This document shows, piece by piece, positions 19,719-30,396 of a DNA stretch of 64,000 bases. The notes beneath the pieces were generated by a model. The model had not been told where the DNA came from. It ran no database searches and worked only from the letters and a program-made list of their open reading frames with translations. Source of the DNA: Burkholderiales bacterium (GTDB lineage Bacteria > Pseudomonadota > Gammaproteobacteria > Burkholderiales > SG8-41); NCBI GenBank assembly GCA_036262035.1, contig DATAJS010000029.1, forward strand, positions 156,616 through 220,615, given 5' to 3'. The translations under genes and the position numbers were made by a program. How positions within the stretch are numbered: the stretch's first letter is position 1; each line of letters opens with the position of its first letter.

Positions 19719-20975
19719 ATGGACGTTCAGACTTACATGCACGGTGTCGGCCGCGAAGCGCGCGCTTCTTCGCGCGTGCTGGCGAAGGCCGAGACCGCCG
19801 CCAAGAACCTCGCCCTGACCGCGACCGCGGAAGCGATCAGGCGCACGCAAGCCGCGCTGCTCGCCGCCAACGCGCAAGACGTCGAAGCGGCCCGGGCGCG
19901 CGGCCTCGACAGCGCCGCGATCGACCGCCTGACCCTCACCGACAAGAGCATCGCGGCGATGGCCGACGGCCTCGAGCAGGTCGCGAAGCTGCCGGATCCC
20001 ATCGGCGAGATCATGAACATGCGCTTCCGTCCCTCGGGCATACAGGTCGGGCAGATGCGCGTGCCGCTGGGAGTCATCGGCATCATCTACGAATCGCGTC
20101 CCAACGTGACGGCGGACGCCGCGGCGCTGTGCCTGAAATCGGGCAATGCCGCGATCCTGCGCGGAGGCTCCGAAGCGATCCATTCGAACCAGGCGATCGC
20201 AGCGTGCATCCACGAGGGGCTGCGCAAGGCCGGGCTGCCGGAGACCGCGGTGCAGGTGATCGAGACCACCGACCGCGCCGCGGTCGGCGAGCTCATCACA
20301 ATGCAGGACTGCGTCGACGTCATCGTGCCCCGCGGCGGCAAGAGCCTGATCGAGCGCCTCCAGCGCGAGTCGCGCATCCCCATGATCAAACACCTCGACG
20401 GCATCTGCCACGTCTACATCGACGACGCGGCGGACATGGAGAAGGCGGTGCGCGTCGCCGACAACGCCAAGACCCAGCGCCTCGGCACGTGCAACACCAT
20501 GGAGACGCTGCTCGTCGCGCGCGGCGTCGCGAAGAAAGTTCTGCCGCGCCTGGCGAAGATCTACACCGACAAGGGTATCGAGCTTCGCGGCGACGACGAG
20601 GCGCGGGCGATCGTGCCGCAGATGCTGCCGGCGTCGGAAGAAGACTGGTACACCGAATACCTCGCGGCCATCCTGTCGGTGCGCATCGTCGCGGGGCTCG
20701 ACGAAGCGCTCGACCATATCGCCACGTACGGCTCGCAGCATACCGACGCGATCGTGACCGAAGACTTCAGCCGCGCCCGCCGCTTCATCCGCGAAGTCGA
20801 TTCGAGCTCGGTGATGATCAACGCCTCCACGCGCTTCGCCGACGGGTACGAATATGGCCTCGGTGCGGAGATCGGAATCTCGACCGACAAGCTGCACGCG
20901 CGCGGCCCGGTGGGTCTGGAAGGACTCACGTCGCTGAAGTGGGTCGTCGTCGGAGACGGCCACATCCGACAGTAA
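19719..20975 (+). CDS. proA: Gamma-glutamyl phosphate reductase (ProA)
   Basis: Reduces gamma-glutamyl phosphate to glutamate semialdehyde in proline synthesis. The 418-residue aldehyde-dehydrogenase-fold enzyme has the NADPH-binding region ([18 protein letters not shown]), the lysine-bearing [12 protein letters not shown] and the catalytic cysteine in [11 protein letters not shown] (C258). The C-terminal [18 protein letters not shown] is typical. The start ATG is 63 bases after holA. It ends at a GTGAACGG repeat that separates it from lpdA. Confidence 0.96.
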   Translation: MDVQTYMHGVGREARASSRVLAKAETAAKNLALTATAEAIRRTQAALLAANAQDVEAARARGLDSAAIDRLTLTDKSIAAMADGLEQVAKLPDPIGEIMNMRFRPSGIQVGQMRVPLGVIGIIYESRPNVTADAAALCLKSGNAAILRGGSEAIHSNQAIAACIHEGLRKAGLPETAVQVIETTDRAAVGELITMQDCVDVIVPRGGKSLIERLQRESRIPMIKHLDGICHVYIDDAADMEKAVRVADNAKTQRLGTCNTMETLLVARGVAKKVLPRLAKIYTDKGIELRGDDEARAIVPQMLPASEEDWYTEYLAAILSVRIVAGLDEALDHIATYGSQHTDAIVTEDFSRARRFIREVDSSSVMINASTRFADGYEYGLGAEIGISTDKLHARGPVGLEGLTSLKWVVVGDGHIRQ

Positions 20976-20976
20976 G

Positions 20977-21077
20977 GCGTGAACGGGTGAACGGGTAGTT
21001 CGAGCGTAAGCAACAGTTACCTCATGTTTTACCGACAGCACACCCGTTCACCTGTTCACTCGTTCACCCGTTCACGC
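20977..21077. repeat. GTGAACGG/CCGTTCAC tandem-inverted repeat
   Basis: The left arm (20977-20997) is GCGTGAACGGGTGAACGGGT. The right arm (21040-21077) has four words of the CCCGTTCAC/CTGTTCAC type. The arms can pair around an unrelated loop of about 42 bases. It fills most of the gap between co-directional proA and lpdA and ends 14 bases before the lpdA start. Confidence 0.8.
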
Positions 21078-21091
21078 TTTTGACAAAACCG

Positions 21092-22888
<1,797 letters not shown>

Positions 22889-22919
22889 CGTCAAAAGCGC
22901 GCGAAGGAATGCGTCGAAA

Positions 22920-23636
22920 TTAATTGGGGTCAGGTCCACATTTTCGGCCGTGCTGTTGCGGCCGTCCTCGTCGCGGCGGTCGTGCCGGCCGCTCGAGCGC
23001 TGCTTCGATTTGATCCTTGAAACATTCGCCGCCGACCGGCCAACCGCCATTCGCGGCAACGCGGATCGTGCGGAGCTCCTCTGCCTCCAGGTCGTGCCGG
23101 AATAGAGCTTGATATGCACTGCGCCGCTCCTCCGGGCTCGCACCGAGCCGGCGAAACAGCGGGTGCGACGTCAGACACGAATTCGGCTCACCGAGCGCAT
23201 GGTGCCGGTAACTCGACCAGCGGTAATCCGCCGGATGCGAGACCATCCCTGCGCGAACCGGATTGAGCTCGATGTAGCGGCAACAGGTGAGAAAGTAGTC
23301 CTCGGCAGCTACGAGCGACGCTTTGAATCGGCCTTCCCAGAGGGTACCGCTGCGGGCATAGGCCTTGTTGATGTATTGCTGGACGTAGCAGCGCCCGAGA
23401 TCGCGCATTGCCAGCGAAACCGCGTCAGCCGCGAAAGGAGTGAGCAGCAGATGCACGTGGTTCGTCATCAACACATACGCATGGATGGCGCATCCATGCC
23501 TGCTCATCGCATCGTCGAGCCGGTCGAGATAGAAGTCGTAGTCAGACGGCGCGAAGAAGATGGCGCCGTGATTGTTGCCGCGCTGAATGACGTGCATAGG
23601 CACGCGCGCCAGACGCAGCCGGGCCCGTCGAGCCAT
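22920..23636 (-). CDS. REP-associated tyrosine transposase (RAYT, Y1 type)
   Basis: A 238-residue HUH-superfamily single-strand transposase related to IS200/IS605 TnpA. It has the family opening RLARVPMHVIQRGNN, the metal-binding HxH in LMTNHVHLLL, and the likely catalytic tyrosine in GRCYVQQYINKAY. It also has the conserved GTLWEGRFKASLV and YIELNPVRAGMV segments. The ATG at 23636 gives MARRARLRLARVP; a GTG at 23648 adds four residues. All motifs look intact, so the protein could be active. It sits between lpdA and the opine dehydrogenase gene. Confidence 0.9.
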   Translation of the reverse strand: MARRARLRLARVPMHVIQRGNNHGAIFFAPSDYDFYLDRLDDAMSRHGCAIHAYVLMTNHVHLLLTPFAADAVSLAMRDLGRCYVQQYINKAYARSGTLWEGRFKASLVAAEDYFLTCCRYIELNPVRAGMVSHPADYRWSSYRHHALGEPNSCLTSHPLFRRLGASPEERRSAYQALFRHDLEAEELRTIRVAANGGWPVGGECFKDQIEAALERPARPPRRGRPQQHGRKCGPDPN

Positions 23637-23727
23637 GACACCCCCCATGGTGGGAAGATAATGAGCTCAACGTTCGGGCGCACGAGACGTGGACAGCGCT
23701 ACGAAAAAGTGGACCTGACCCCATTAA
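22920..23727. mobile_element. RAYT element bounded by inverted GGGGTCAGGTCCAC ends
   Basis: The left end reads TTAATTGGGGTCAGGTCCAC followed by ATTTTCG. The right end reads CGAAAAAGTGGACCTGACCC followed by CATTAA. These are near-perfect inverted copies around a Y1 transposase gene. The transposase stop codon lies inside the left end. No obvious target duplication is seen, as expected for this family. A single related end occurs at 62759-62777. Confidence 0.75.
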
Positions 23728-23743
23728 CATAGGTGAAGAACTG

Positions 23744-24850
23744 ATGGCGACTATCGGTATTGTCGGCGCCGGCCCCGGCGGCCTGCGCCTCTCCGCGCAC
23801 CTCGGCCTCGCGGGCCATACGGTGCGTCTCAATGACATCGACGACAAACCGCTCGCGCTGGTGCGAGGCCGCGGCGGTCTCGACGTCGAGCATCTCGACG
23901 GCACGCCGTGGGGATTCGCGGCGGTCGAGAGAGCTACAACGAATCTCGCCGAAACTGTGAAAGGCGCCGAGATCGTCATCGTGGTCTCCGGCGGCAACAC
24001 GCACACCAAGGTCGCTCAGGATTTAGCAAACCTCCTCGAGGACGGCCAGCTCGTGCTGCTGATCCAGGGCAACACCGGCGGCACGTTGCTCGTGCGCCGC
24101 GAGCTCGATCGCGCGGGATGCACGGCGAAGATCGTGCTGTGCGAGATGGACTGCTATCCGCACGCGATGCGCAGGCCGGAGCCGACGCGCTTTCGGCGCA
24201 CCACCGACAAGCGCTGGCTGCAGGTCGCGGCGTTTCCGGCACCCGACACGCAGCAGGCGATCGACCGGCTCAAGCCGCTCTTCCCGCAGATCGTCGCCGC
24301 GCCCGACGTCCTGCACACCGGCCTCACCAACATGAACGCGGTGCTCCACTGCGCGAACTGCATCTCGAACGCGGCGCGCATCGAAGCCGGCGGCGGGTAC
24401 AAGTTCTACGGCGAAGGCGTGACGCCCGCAGTCGCAAGACTTTACGAAGCGGTCGATCAGGATCGTCTCGCCGTGGCGCGCGCGCTGGGGACACAAGTGC
24501 TCTCCCTGCAGGACTGGTTCGAGCGCGTCTACGGCGTGCGCGAGCCGACGCTCGTGGAGACGATCAAGCGCCTCTCCTACGACGACGACGGCGCGTACGT
24601 CGCGAACCGCGCAGCGGGCACGCTCGATCACAAATACGTGACCGAGGACGTGCCGACCGGGCTGATGCCGATCGCCTCGCTCGGCCGCGCGGCGGGTGTG
24701 AAGACGCCCGCAATCGATGCGGTGATCGCGATCGCGCAGTTCCAGCTCGGCCGCAGCTTCGAGCGCGAGGAGCGCACGCTGGAGCGCCTCGGCCTCGCGG
24801 GCCTCGACGCTGCCGGCATCGTGAAGACCGCGCGCGAAGGATTCCGTTGA
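23744..24850 (+). CDS. NAD/NADP octopine/nopaline (opine) dehydrogenase family protein
   Basis: A 368-residue two-domain oxidoreductase. The N-terminal Rossmann domain starts MATIGIVGAGPGGLRLSAHL. The C-terminal helical domain includes HTGLTNMNAVLHCANCI, which fits the catalytic histidine region of octopine dehydrogenases, and EGVTPAVARLYEAVDQDRLA. Such enzymes join or split an amino acid and an oxo-acid with NAD(P)H. A Bug-type receptor gene lies nearby but a toxin-antitoxin pair intervenes. The substrate cannot be deduced. Its start follows the RAYT right end by 16 bases, so its native promoter may have been displaced. Confidence 0.82.
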   Translation: MATIGIVGAGPGGLRLSAHLGLAGHTVRLNDIDDKPLALVRGRGGLDVEHLDGTPWGFAAVERATTNLAETVKGAEIVIVVSGGNTHTKVAQDLANLLEDGQLVLLIQGNTGGTLLVRRELDRAGCTAKIVLCEMDCYPHAMRRPEPTRFRRTTDKRWLQVAAFPAPDTQQAIDRLKPLFPQIVAAPDVLHTGLTNMNAVLHCANCISNAARIEAGGGYKFYGEGVTPAVARLYEAVDQDRLAVARALGTQVLSLQDWFERVYGVREPTLVETIKRLSYDDDGAYVANRAAGTLDHKYVTEDVPTGLMPIASLGRAAGVKTPAIDAVIAIAQFQLGRSFEREERTLERLGLAGLDAAGIVKTAREGFR

Positions 24851-24908
24851 CACGGGTTTTCTCCTGCGTGCGTTGCACACCCGCGCGCGACGTCTCCCCC
24901 TGCCTTTT

Positions 24909-24937
24909 TTGACCGACAGCGCTCGTCCGCCTAGACT
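24909..24937 (+). promoter_or_regulatory. Sigma-70-type promoter for the toxin-antitoxin operon
   Basis: TTGACC at 24909-24914 and TAGACT at 24932-24937 are separated by 17 bases. Transcription would start near 24944, about 25 bases before the antitoxin ATG. Confidence 0.6.
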
Positions 24938-24967
24938 GCGCTGTTGTGACTCATGTATGAGGCATCC

Positions 24968-25228
24968 ATGAATCAACTGACGTTGCGCGGCTTCGATCCG
25001 GCGCTCGCGCGCCGCATTCGCGAAGTGGCAAAAGCGCGTGGCCTGTCGCTCAATCAGGCGGCGGTGCTGCTGATTCGCCAGGGCGCGGGGCTGGCGCCCA
25101 GCGAAGGCGCCTCATGCGTCGGCGATTCAATGAAAGAGCTGATCGGGACCTGGTCGCCGGAAGAGGAAGAGGAGTTCCGCCGTGCTGTCCGGCCGTTCGA
25201 AGAGGTCGACCCCGATTTCTGGAAATGA
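24968..25228 (+). CDS. FitA/VapB-like ribbon-helix-helix antitoxin
   Basis: An 86-residue protein with an N-terminal ribbon-helix-helix motif (MNQLTLRGFDPALARRIREV, then AKARGLSLNQAAVLLI) that would bind operator DNA, and an acidic C-terminus (SPEEEEEFRRAVRPFEEVDP) that would wrap the toxin. The ATG at 24968 is preferred over 24953 because the RHS strand begins there. Its TGA overlaps the toxin ATG by four bases. With the toxin gene interrupted, the antitoxin may now only autoregulate or counter a related toxin elsewhere. Confidence 0.85.
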   Translation: MNQLTLRGFDPALARRIREVAKARGLSLNQAAVLLIRQGAGLAPSEGASCVGDSMKELIGTWSPEEEEEFRRAVRPFEEVDPDFWK

Positions 25229-25620
25229 AGGTACTGCTGGACACGAATGCCTATTCGGCCCTGAAACGCGGGAACGACGCCGTGGTCCGGCGCGTGACGC
25301 GCGCCGAAACGGTGTTTCTGTCGACGGTCGTCGCCGGCGAGCTGATGGCCGGCTTCCGGCAGGGCACTCGTCTGCGCAAGAACCTCACCGAGCTCGAGGC
25401 GTTCATCGACAACCCCCACGTCACGGTAGTGCCGGTTTCCTAGGTCACCGCGGACAGGTTCGGGCGTGTTGCTGCTGCGCTCCGCGCCAAGGGACGCCCG
25501 ATCCCCACGAACGATATCTGGATCGCCGCGCATGCCCTGGAAACCGGTGCAGACCTGTTGTCGTTCGACCGTCACTTTGTCGAGGTGGACGGGTTGGTCT
25601 GGATCGATCTGTCGGCGTGA
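25225..25620 (+). pseudogene. VapC-like PIN-domain toxin with in-frame amber stop
   Basis: The frame from the ATG at 25225 encodes MKVLLDTNAYSALKRGNDAV and continues to a TAG at 25441-25443 (codon 73). The same frame then resumes with VTADRFGRVAAALRAKGRPI and ends at 25620, giving 131 codons, a normal VapC length. All four PIN acidic residues survive: D6 and E39 before the stop, D97 and D115 after it. A single-base change of a GAG or CAG codon would explain the loss. Unless the stop is suppressed or is a sequencing error, the toxin is dead. Confidence 0.85.
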
Positions 25621-25660
25621 GGCTCCGACGCTGATGGCAACGTTGAAGCGGGTTTCTTTT

Positions 25661-25678
25661 GCAGGCAAGGATGCCTGC
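25661..25678. repeat. Small palindrome GCAGGCA-AGGA-TGCCTGC
   Basis: A 7-bp perfect hairpin with a four-base loop lies in the gap between the PIN toxin remnant and the Bug receptor gene. It may be a residue of a dispersed repeat. No T-run follows it. Confidence 0.4.
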
Positions 25679-25707
25679 GCCACAAAATTCGTGCTCGAAA
25701 GGCTCCA

Positions 25708-26664
<957 letters not shown>

Positions 26665-26700
26665 CTTGAACTTGCGCCGCCAAGCTCCTATCTATACGCG

Positions 26701-27663
26701 ATGAAATACAAGGACTATTACGCGACGCTCGGCGTCGAGAAAACGGCCTCCGCGGACGAGATCAAGAAGTCCTACCGCAAGCTCGCGCGCAAATACCACC
26801 CGGACGTCTCCAAGGAGAAGGACGCCAAGGAGAAGTTCCAGGAGGTGTCCGAGGCCTACGAGACCCTCAAGGATCCGGAGAAGCGCGCCGCCTACGACCA
26901 GCTCGGCAGCTACAACCCCGGCCAGGATTTCCGGCCGCCTCCGGGCTGGGAGCAGCAGTTCAACCAGGGCGGCGGCGGTTTTTCGTTCGACGACGTCGAT
27001 CTCGCGGACCTCTTCGCGAGCCTGCGCGGCGGCGGGCACGGCTACACCGGCGGTCGCGCGCGCCCGCGTCCCGACAGGCCGATCCCCGGCGAGGACTTCG
27101 AGATCGCCGCCGAGATCACGCTCGAGCAGGCCTTTCACGGCACGATGGTCGAGATGGCCCTGCAGATGCCCGAGTACGACGACCGCGGCCTGCTCCGCCG
27201 CGTGGCGAAGAACATCAAGGCGCGCATCCCGCCCGGCGTTTCCGACGGCGAGCGCCTGCGCCTGCGCGGCCAGGGCGGCAAGGGCATCAACGGGGGGCGC
27301 GACGGCGACCTCTACATCAACGTCTCGCTGCGGCCGCATCCGATCTATCGGGTGAGCGGCCGCGATCTCTTCGTCGATCTGCCGCTCGCGCCGTGGGAAG
27401 CGGTGCTCGGCACCAGCGTCGAGCTGCCGACCCTCGGCGGGCCGGTACGGCTGAAGATTCGCCCGGGCACGCAGTCGGGCCAGCAGCTTCGCCTCGGCAG
27501 GAAAGGTCTTCCGAAACCGGGGAACGAAGGCGATCTCTACGCCGTCGTACAGATCGCGGTCCCGCACGACGTGACCGATGAAGAGAAAGCGGAGTACGAG
27601 AAGCTCGCCGCGACGTCGAAGTTCGATCCGCGCGCGCATCTCAAATCGGAGATGGACAAGTGA
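26701..27663 (+). CDS. cbpA: CbpA-type DnaJ co-chaperone
   Basis: A 320-residue class II J-protein that stimulates DnaK and can bind curved DNA. The J domain is residues 1-70 with the HPD motif at 33-35 (KYHPDVSKE). A glycine/phenylalanine-rich linker follows (about 85-130). Two beta-rich substrate domains include ITLEQAFHGTMVEM and RVSGRDLFVDLPLAPWEAVL. There is no zinc-finger cysteine cluster, which separates it from DnaJ. It overlaps the cbpM start by four bases. Confidence 0.93.
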   Translation: MKYKDYYATLGVEKTASADEIKKSYRKLARKYHPDVSKEKDAKEKFQEVSEAYETLKDPEKRAAYDQLGSYNPGQDFRPPPGWEQQFNQGGGGFSFDDVDLADLFASLRGGGHGYTGGRARPRPDRPIPGEDFEIAAEITLEQAFHGTMVEMALQMPEYDDRGLLRRVAKNIKARIPPGVSDGERLRLRGQGGKGINGGRDGDLYINVSLRPHPIYRVSGRDLFVDLPLAPWEAVLGTSVELPTLGGPVRLKIRPGTQSGQQLRLGRKGLPKPGNEGDLYAVVQIAVPHDVTDEEKAEYEKLAATSKFDPRAHLKSEMDK

Positions 27664-27986
27664 CCGTGGAGATCACCGAAACGCTGTGGCTCGACGAGCG
27701 CGGCAGCGTGACGCTCATCGAGCTCTCTCAATGCTCGGGTCTTTCCGAATCCGAGCTGCGCGAGCTCGTCGAGATCGGCGCGTTCGAGCCGCTCGACGCG
27801 GATGCACCGCAATGGAGCTTCGGAGCGCAATGCATCGTCGCCGCGCGCACCGCGTGCCGGCTGCGCGACGATTTCGAGCTGAACACGCCGGGGCTCGCGC
27901 TCGCGCTCTCGCTGCTGGAGCGCGTCGAAGAGCTCGAATCCGAGTTGCAGCGCATGCGCGCACGGCTGCCGCGGCCGAACCGCTGA
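27660..27986 (+). CDS. cbpM: Chaperone modulator CbpM
   Basis: A 108-residue MerR-like helical protein that binds the J domain of CbpA and inhibits its action. It starts at a GTG overlapping the cbpA stop (GTGA). The sequence LTLIELSQCSGLSE-type helix-turn-helix region (here VTLIELSQCSGLSESELREL) and the C-terminal coiled coil (LLERVEELESELQRMRARL) fit the family. The coupling to cbpA is the conserved arrangement. Confidence 0.88.
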   Translation: MTVEITETLWLDERGSVTLIELSQCSGLSESELRELVEIGAFEPLDADAPQWSFGAQCIVAARTACRLRDDFELNTPGLALALSLLERVEELESELQRMRARLPRPNR

Positions 27987-28057
27987 AGCCTCCTCGCGGC
28001 ACAGGCATTGCTGAAGGAATCGATAGCGAACAGACGACTGATCAGAAAGGAGCATTT

Positions 28058-28306
28058 ATGGCGCTCACCACTGCGATAGAAGGGATACAGGACAAGCTGG
28101 GGACGACCGGCGCGGCGCACAGGGCCGTGGATCGCAAGCTGGACGATGCCGTCGCGGACAGCTTTCCCGCCAGCGACCCGGTCGCGCTCTCGATGCCGCA
28201 CGACCGCGAGGAGCTCAACCTGCACCGGACGATTTCTCCGTCCACGATGTGGCTGGTCGGCGGCGGACTGCTGGCGATCATCGCGCTGATCGCACTGCGC
28301 CGTTAA
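28058..28306 (+). CDS. Small membrane protein with FPASDP motif
   Basis: An 82-residue protein with an excellent ribosome binding site (AGAAAGGAG) eight bases before the ATG. The middle holds DAVADSFPASDPVALSMPHD, a DSFPASDP signature I associate with small uncharacterised proteobacterial proteins. A C-terminal membrane helix (about 62-79, MWLVGGGLLAIIALIAL) ends in two arginines, suggesting a tail-anchored protein with its N-terminus in the cytoplasm. It lies 71 bases after cbpM and before a terminator. Function unknown. Confidence 0.75.
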   Translation: MALTTAIEGIQDKLGTTGAAHRAVDRKLDDAVADSFPASDPVALSMPHDREELNLHRTISPSTMWLVGGGLLAIIALIALRR

Positions 28307-28318
28307 CTGAGTAAACCA

Positions 28319-28350
28319 GGGTCTGACCCCGATGAAGCGGGGGTCAGACC
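28319..28350. repeat. Inverted repeat GGTCTGACCCC / GGGGTCAGACC
   Basis: Eleven-base perfect arms (28320-28330 and 28340-28350) enclose a nine-base loop. The word resembles the GGGGTCAGGTCC ends of the RAYT element at 22920-23727 and could be a REP-like relative of a different subfamily. Confidence 0.55.
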
Positions 28351-28363
28351 GTGCCGAAACAAG

Positions 28364-28392
28364 AGCCGGCAGGGCGTCCCCGCCGGCTTTTT
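28364..28392 (+). terminator. Intrinsic terminator after the small membrane protein gene
   Basis: AGCCGGC and GCCGGCT form a seven-base stem around AGGGCGTCCCC, followed directly by TTTTT. It would end the cbpA-cbpM-small protein transcript. Confidence 0.75.
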
Positions 28393-28550
28393 CATTTATG
28401 CACGTTATTGATGTAACTCGCTTTTCAGCATTGCAACAAAAGCGTAGGATTCCCTCCGCACCGCCCCATACGAACGAGTAGCGCGCAGGTCCGGGCAACA
28501 GGTCAGATCGGTCCCACGGCGCTTGAGAAACCGGGCGCCATAGGAGGAAC

Positions 28551-30371
28551 ATGAAGCCGACTGATATCCAGCAGCCCGACTATTTCCACAAGGTCGTCGA
28601 TTGTCAGTGGGCGTGTCCCGCCCATACTCCTGTCCCCGAATACATCCGATTGATCGCCGCAGGCCGCTACAGCGATGCCTACATGGTCAACTGGAAATCG
28701 AACGTCTTCCCCGGCATCCTCGGCCGCACCTGCGACCGTCCCTGCGAGCCCGCCTGCCGACGCGGCCGCGTCGAAGAAGCCAACGCCGAGAAACCCGAGC
28801 CCGTCGCGATCTGCCGCCTGAAGCGCGTCGCCGCCGACAACAAGTCGGACGTCCGCGACCGCATGCCCAAACCCGCGAAACAGAAGAACGGCAAGCGCAT
28901 CGCGCTCGTCGGCGCGGGTCCCGCTTCGCTCACCGTCGCGCGCGATCTAGCGCCCCTTGGTTATGACGTGACGATCTTCGACGGCGACAAGCGCGCGGGC
29001 GGCATGATCCGCACGCAGATCCCTCGCTTCCGCCTGCCCGAGTCGGTGATCGACGAGGAAGTCGGCTACATCCTCGATCTCGGCGTCGATTTCAAAGCCG
29101 GACAGAACATCGACAGCCTGAAAGCGCTGCTCGCCGAAAACTACGACGCGATATTCGTCGGCAGCGGTGCGCCGCGCGGCCGCGATCTCGACATTCCCGG
29201 ACGCAAGGAAGGCGCCGCGAACATCCACATCGGCATCGACTGGCTCTCGAGCGTGTCGTTCGGCCACATCGACAAGATCGGCAAGCGTGTGATCGTCCTC
29301 GGCGGCGGCAACACCGCGATGGACTGCTGCCGCTCGTCGAAGCGCCTCGGCGGCGAAGACGTAAAAGTCATCGTGCGCTCGGGCTACGAGGAGATGAAGG
29401 CCTCGCCGTGGGAGAAGGAAGACGCGACGCACGAAGACATCCCCATCCTCAACTACCTCGTGCCGAAAGAGTTCAAGATCCAGAACGGCAAGCTCGTCGG
29501 CATGACATTCGAGAAAGTCAAAGCGACCTACGACGCCAAGGGCCGTCGCGATCTCGTCCCCACCGGCGAGGCCGACGTCTTCGTCGAGTGCGACGACGTG
29601 CTGGTGGCGATCGGCCAGGAGAACGCGTTCCCGTGGATCGAGCGCGACATCGGGCTCGAGTTCGACAAGTGGAACATGCCGGTGGTCGACAAGGTGACTT
29701 TCCAGTCGACGAACCCGAAAGTGTTCTTCGGCGGCGACGCGGCGTTCGGTCCCAAGAACATCATCTGGGCGGTCGCGCACGGCCACGACGCCGCGGTGTC
29801 GATCGACAAGATGCTCACCGGCGAGGACATCACCGAGCGCCCCGACCCGACGTTCAACCTCGTGTCCCAGAAGATGGGCATCCACGAGTGGAGCTACGAC
29901 AACGCGATCTCGCCCGAGCTGCGCTACAAGGTGCCGTGGCAGGACAAGAAGGTGACGCTGCGCGACATCAAGGTCGAGGTCGAGCTCGGTTTCGACCCCA
30001 AGACCGGTTTCGCCGAAGCGCAGCGCTGTCTGAACTGCGACGTGCAGACGGTCTTCGCGCCCAAGCTCTGCATCGAATGCGACGCCTGCGTCGACATCTG
30101 CCCGACCGACTGCATCACGTTCACGCCGAACGAGGAGGAGGCGGAGCTGCGCAAGCACCTCACCGCGCCTTCGCTGCATCCGGATCAAAGCCTCTACATC
30201 TCCGACACGCTCAAGACCGGCCGCATCATGGCCAAGGACGAAGACGTGTGCCTGCATTGCGGCATGTGCGCCGAGCGCTGCCCGACGGGCGCGTGGGACA
30301 TGCAGAAATTCCTGCTGGAAATGACGCACGCCGGTCCCGGCTGCCGCAGGCCCCAGCGCAAAGCAGCCTGA
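28551..30371 (+). CDS. korC: GltD-like NAD(P)/FAD oxidoreductase with ferredoxin domains (KorC-type)
   Basis: A 606-residue protein starting after AGGAGGA. The N-terminal part has GltD-type iron-sulfur cysteines (C18, C22, then CDRPCEPAC at 61-69). A FAD-binding site follows (RIALVGAGPASLTVA, about 115) and an NAD(P)-binding site (VIVLGGGNTAMDCC, about 245). The C-terminus carries ferredoxin-like clusters (CIECDACVDICPTDC, then CLHCGMCAERCP). It leads an operon with korA and korB, so it likely moves electrons between reduced ferredoxin and NAD(P). This fits the third subunit described for 2-oxoglutarate:NADP oxidoreductase in Thauera/Azoarcus. The direction in vivo is unknown. Confidence 0.82.
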   Translation: MKPTDIQQPDYFHKVVDCQWACPAHTPVPEYIRLIAAGRYSDAYMVNWKSNVFPGILGRTCDRPCEPACRRGRVEEANAEKPEPVAICRLKRVAADNKSDVRDRMPKPAKQKNGKRIALVGAGPASLTVARDLAPLGYDVTIFDGDKRAGGMIRTQIPRFRLPESVIDEEVGYILDLGVDFKAGQNIDSLKALLAENYDAIFVGSGAPRGRDLDIPGRKEGAANIHIGIDWLSSVSFGHIDKIGKRVIVLGGGNTAMDCCRSSKRLGGEDVKVIVRSGYEEMKASPWEKEDATHEDIPILNYLVPKEFKIQNGKLVGMTFEKVKATYDAKGRRDLVPTGEADVFVECDDVLVAIGQENAFPWIERDIGLEFDKWNMPVVDKVTFQSTNPKVFFGGDAAFGPKNIIWAVAHGHDAAVSIDKMLTGEDITERPDPTFNLVSQKMGIHEWSYDNAISPELRYKVPWQDKKVTLRDIKVEVELGFDPKTGFAEAQRCLNCDVQTVFAPKLCIECDACVDICPTDCITFTPNEEEAELRKHLTAPSLHPDQSLYISDTLKTGRIMAKDEDVCLHCGMCAERCPTGAWDMQKFLLEMTHAGPGCRRPQRKAA

Positions 30372-30396
30372 GACGACAAACGGGGGAAACGAAAGC

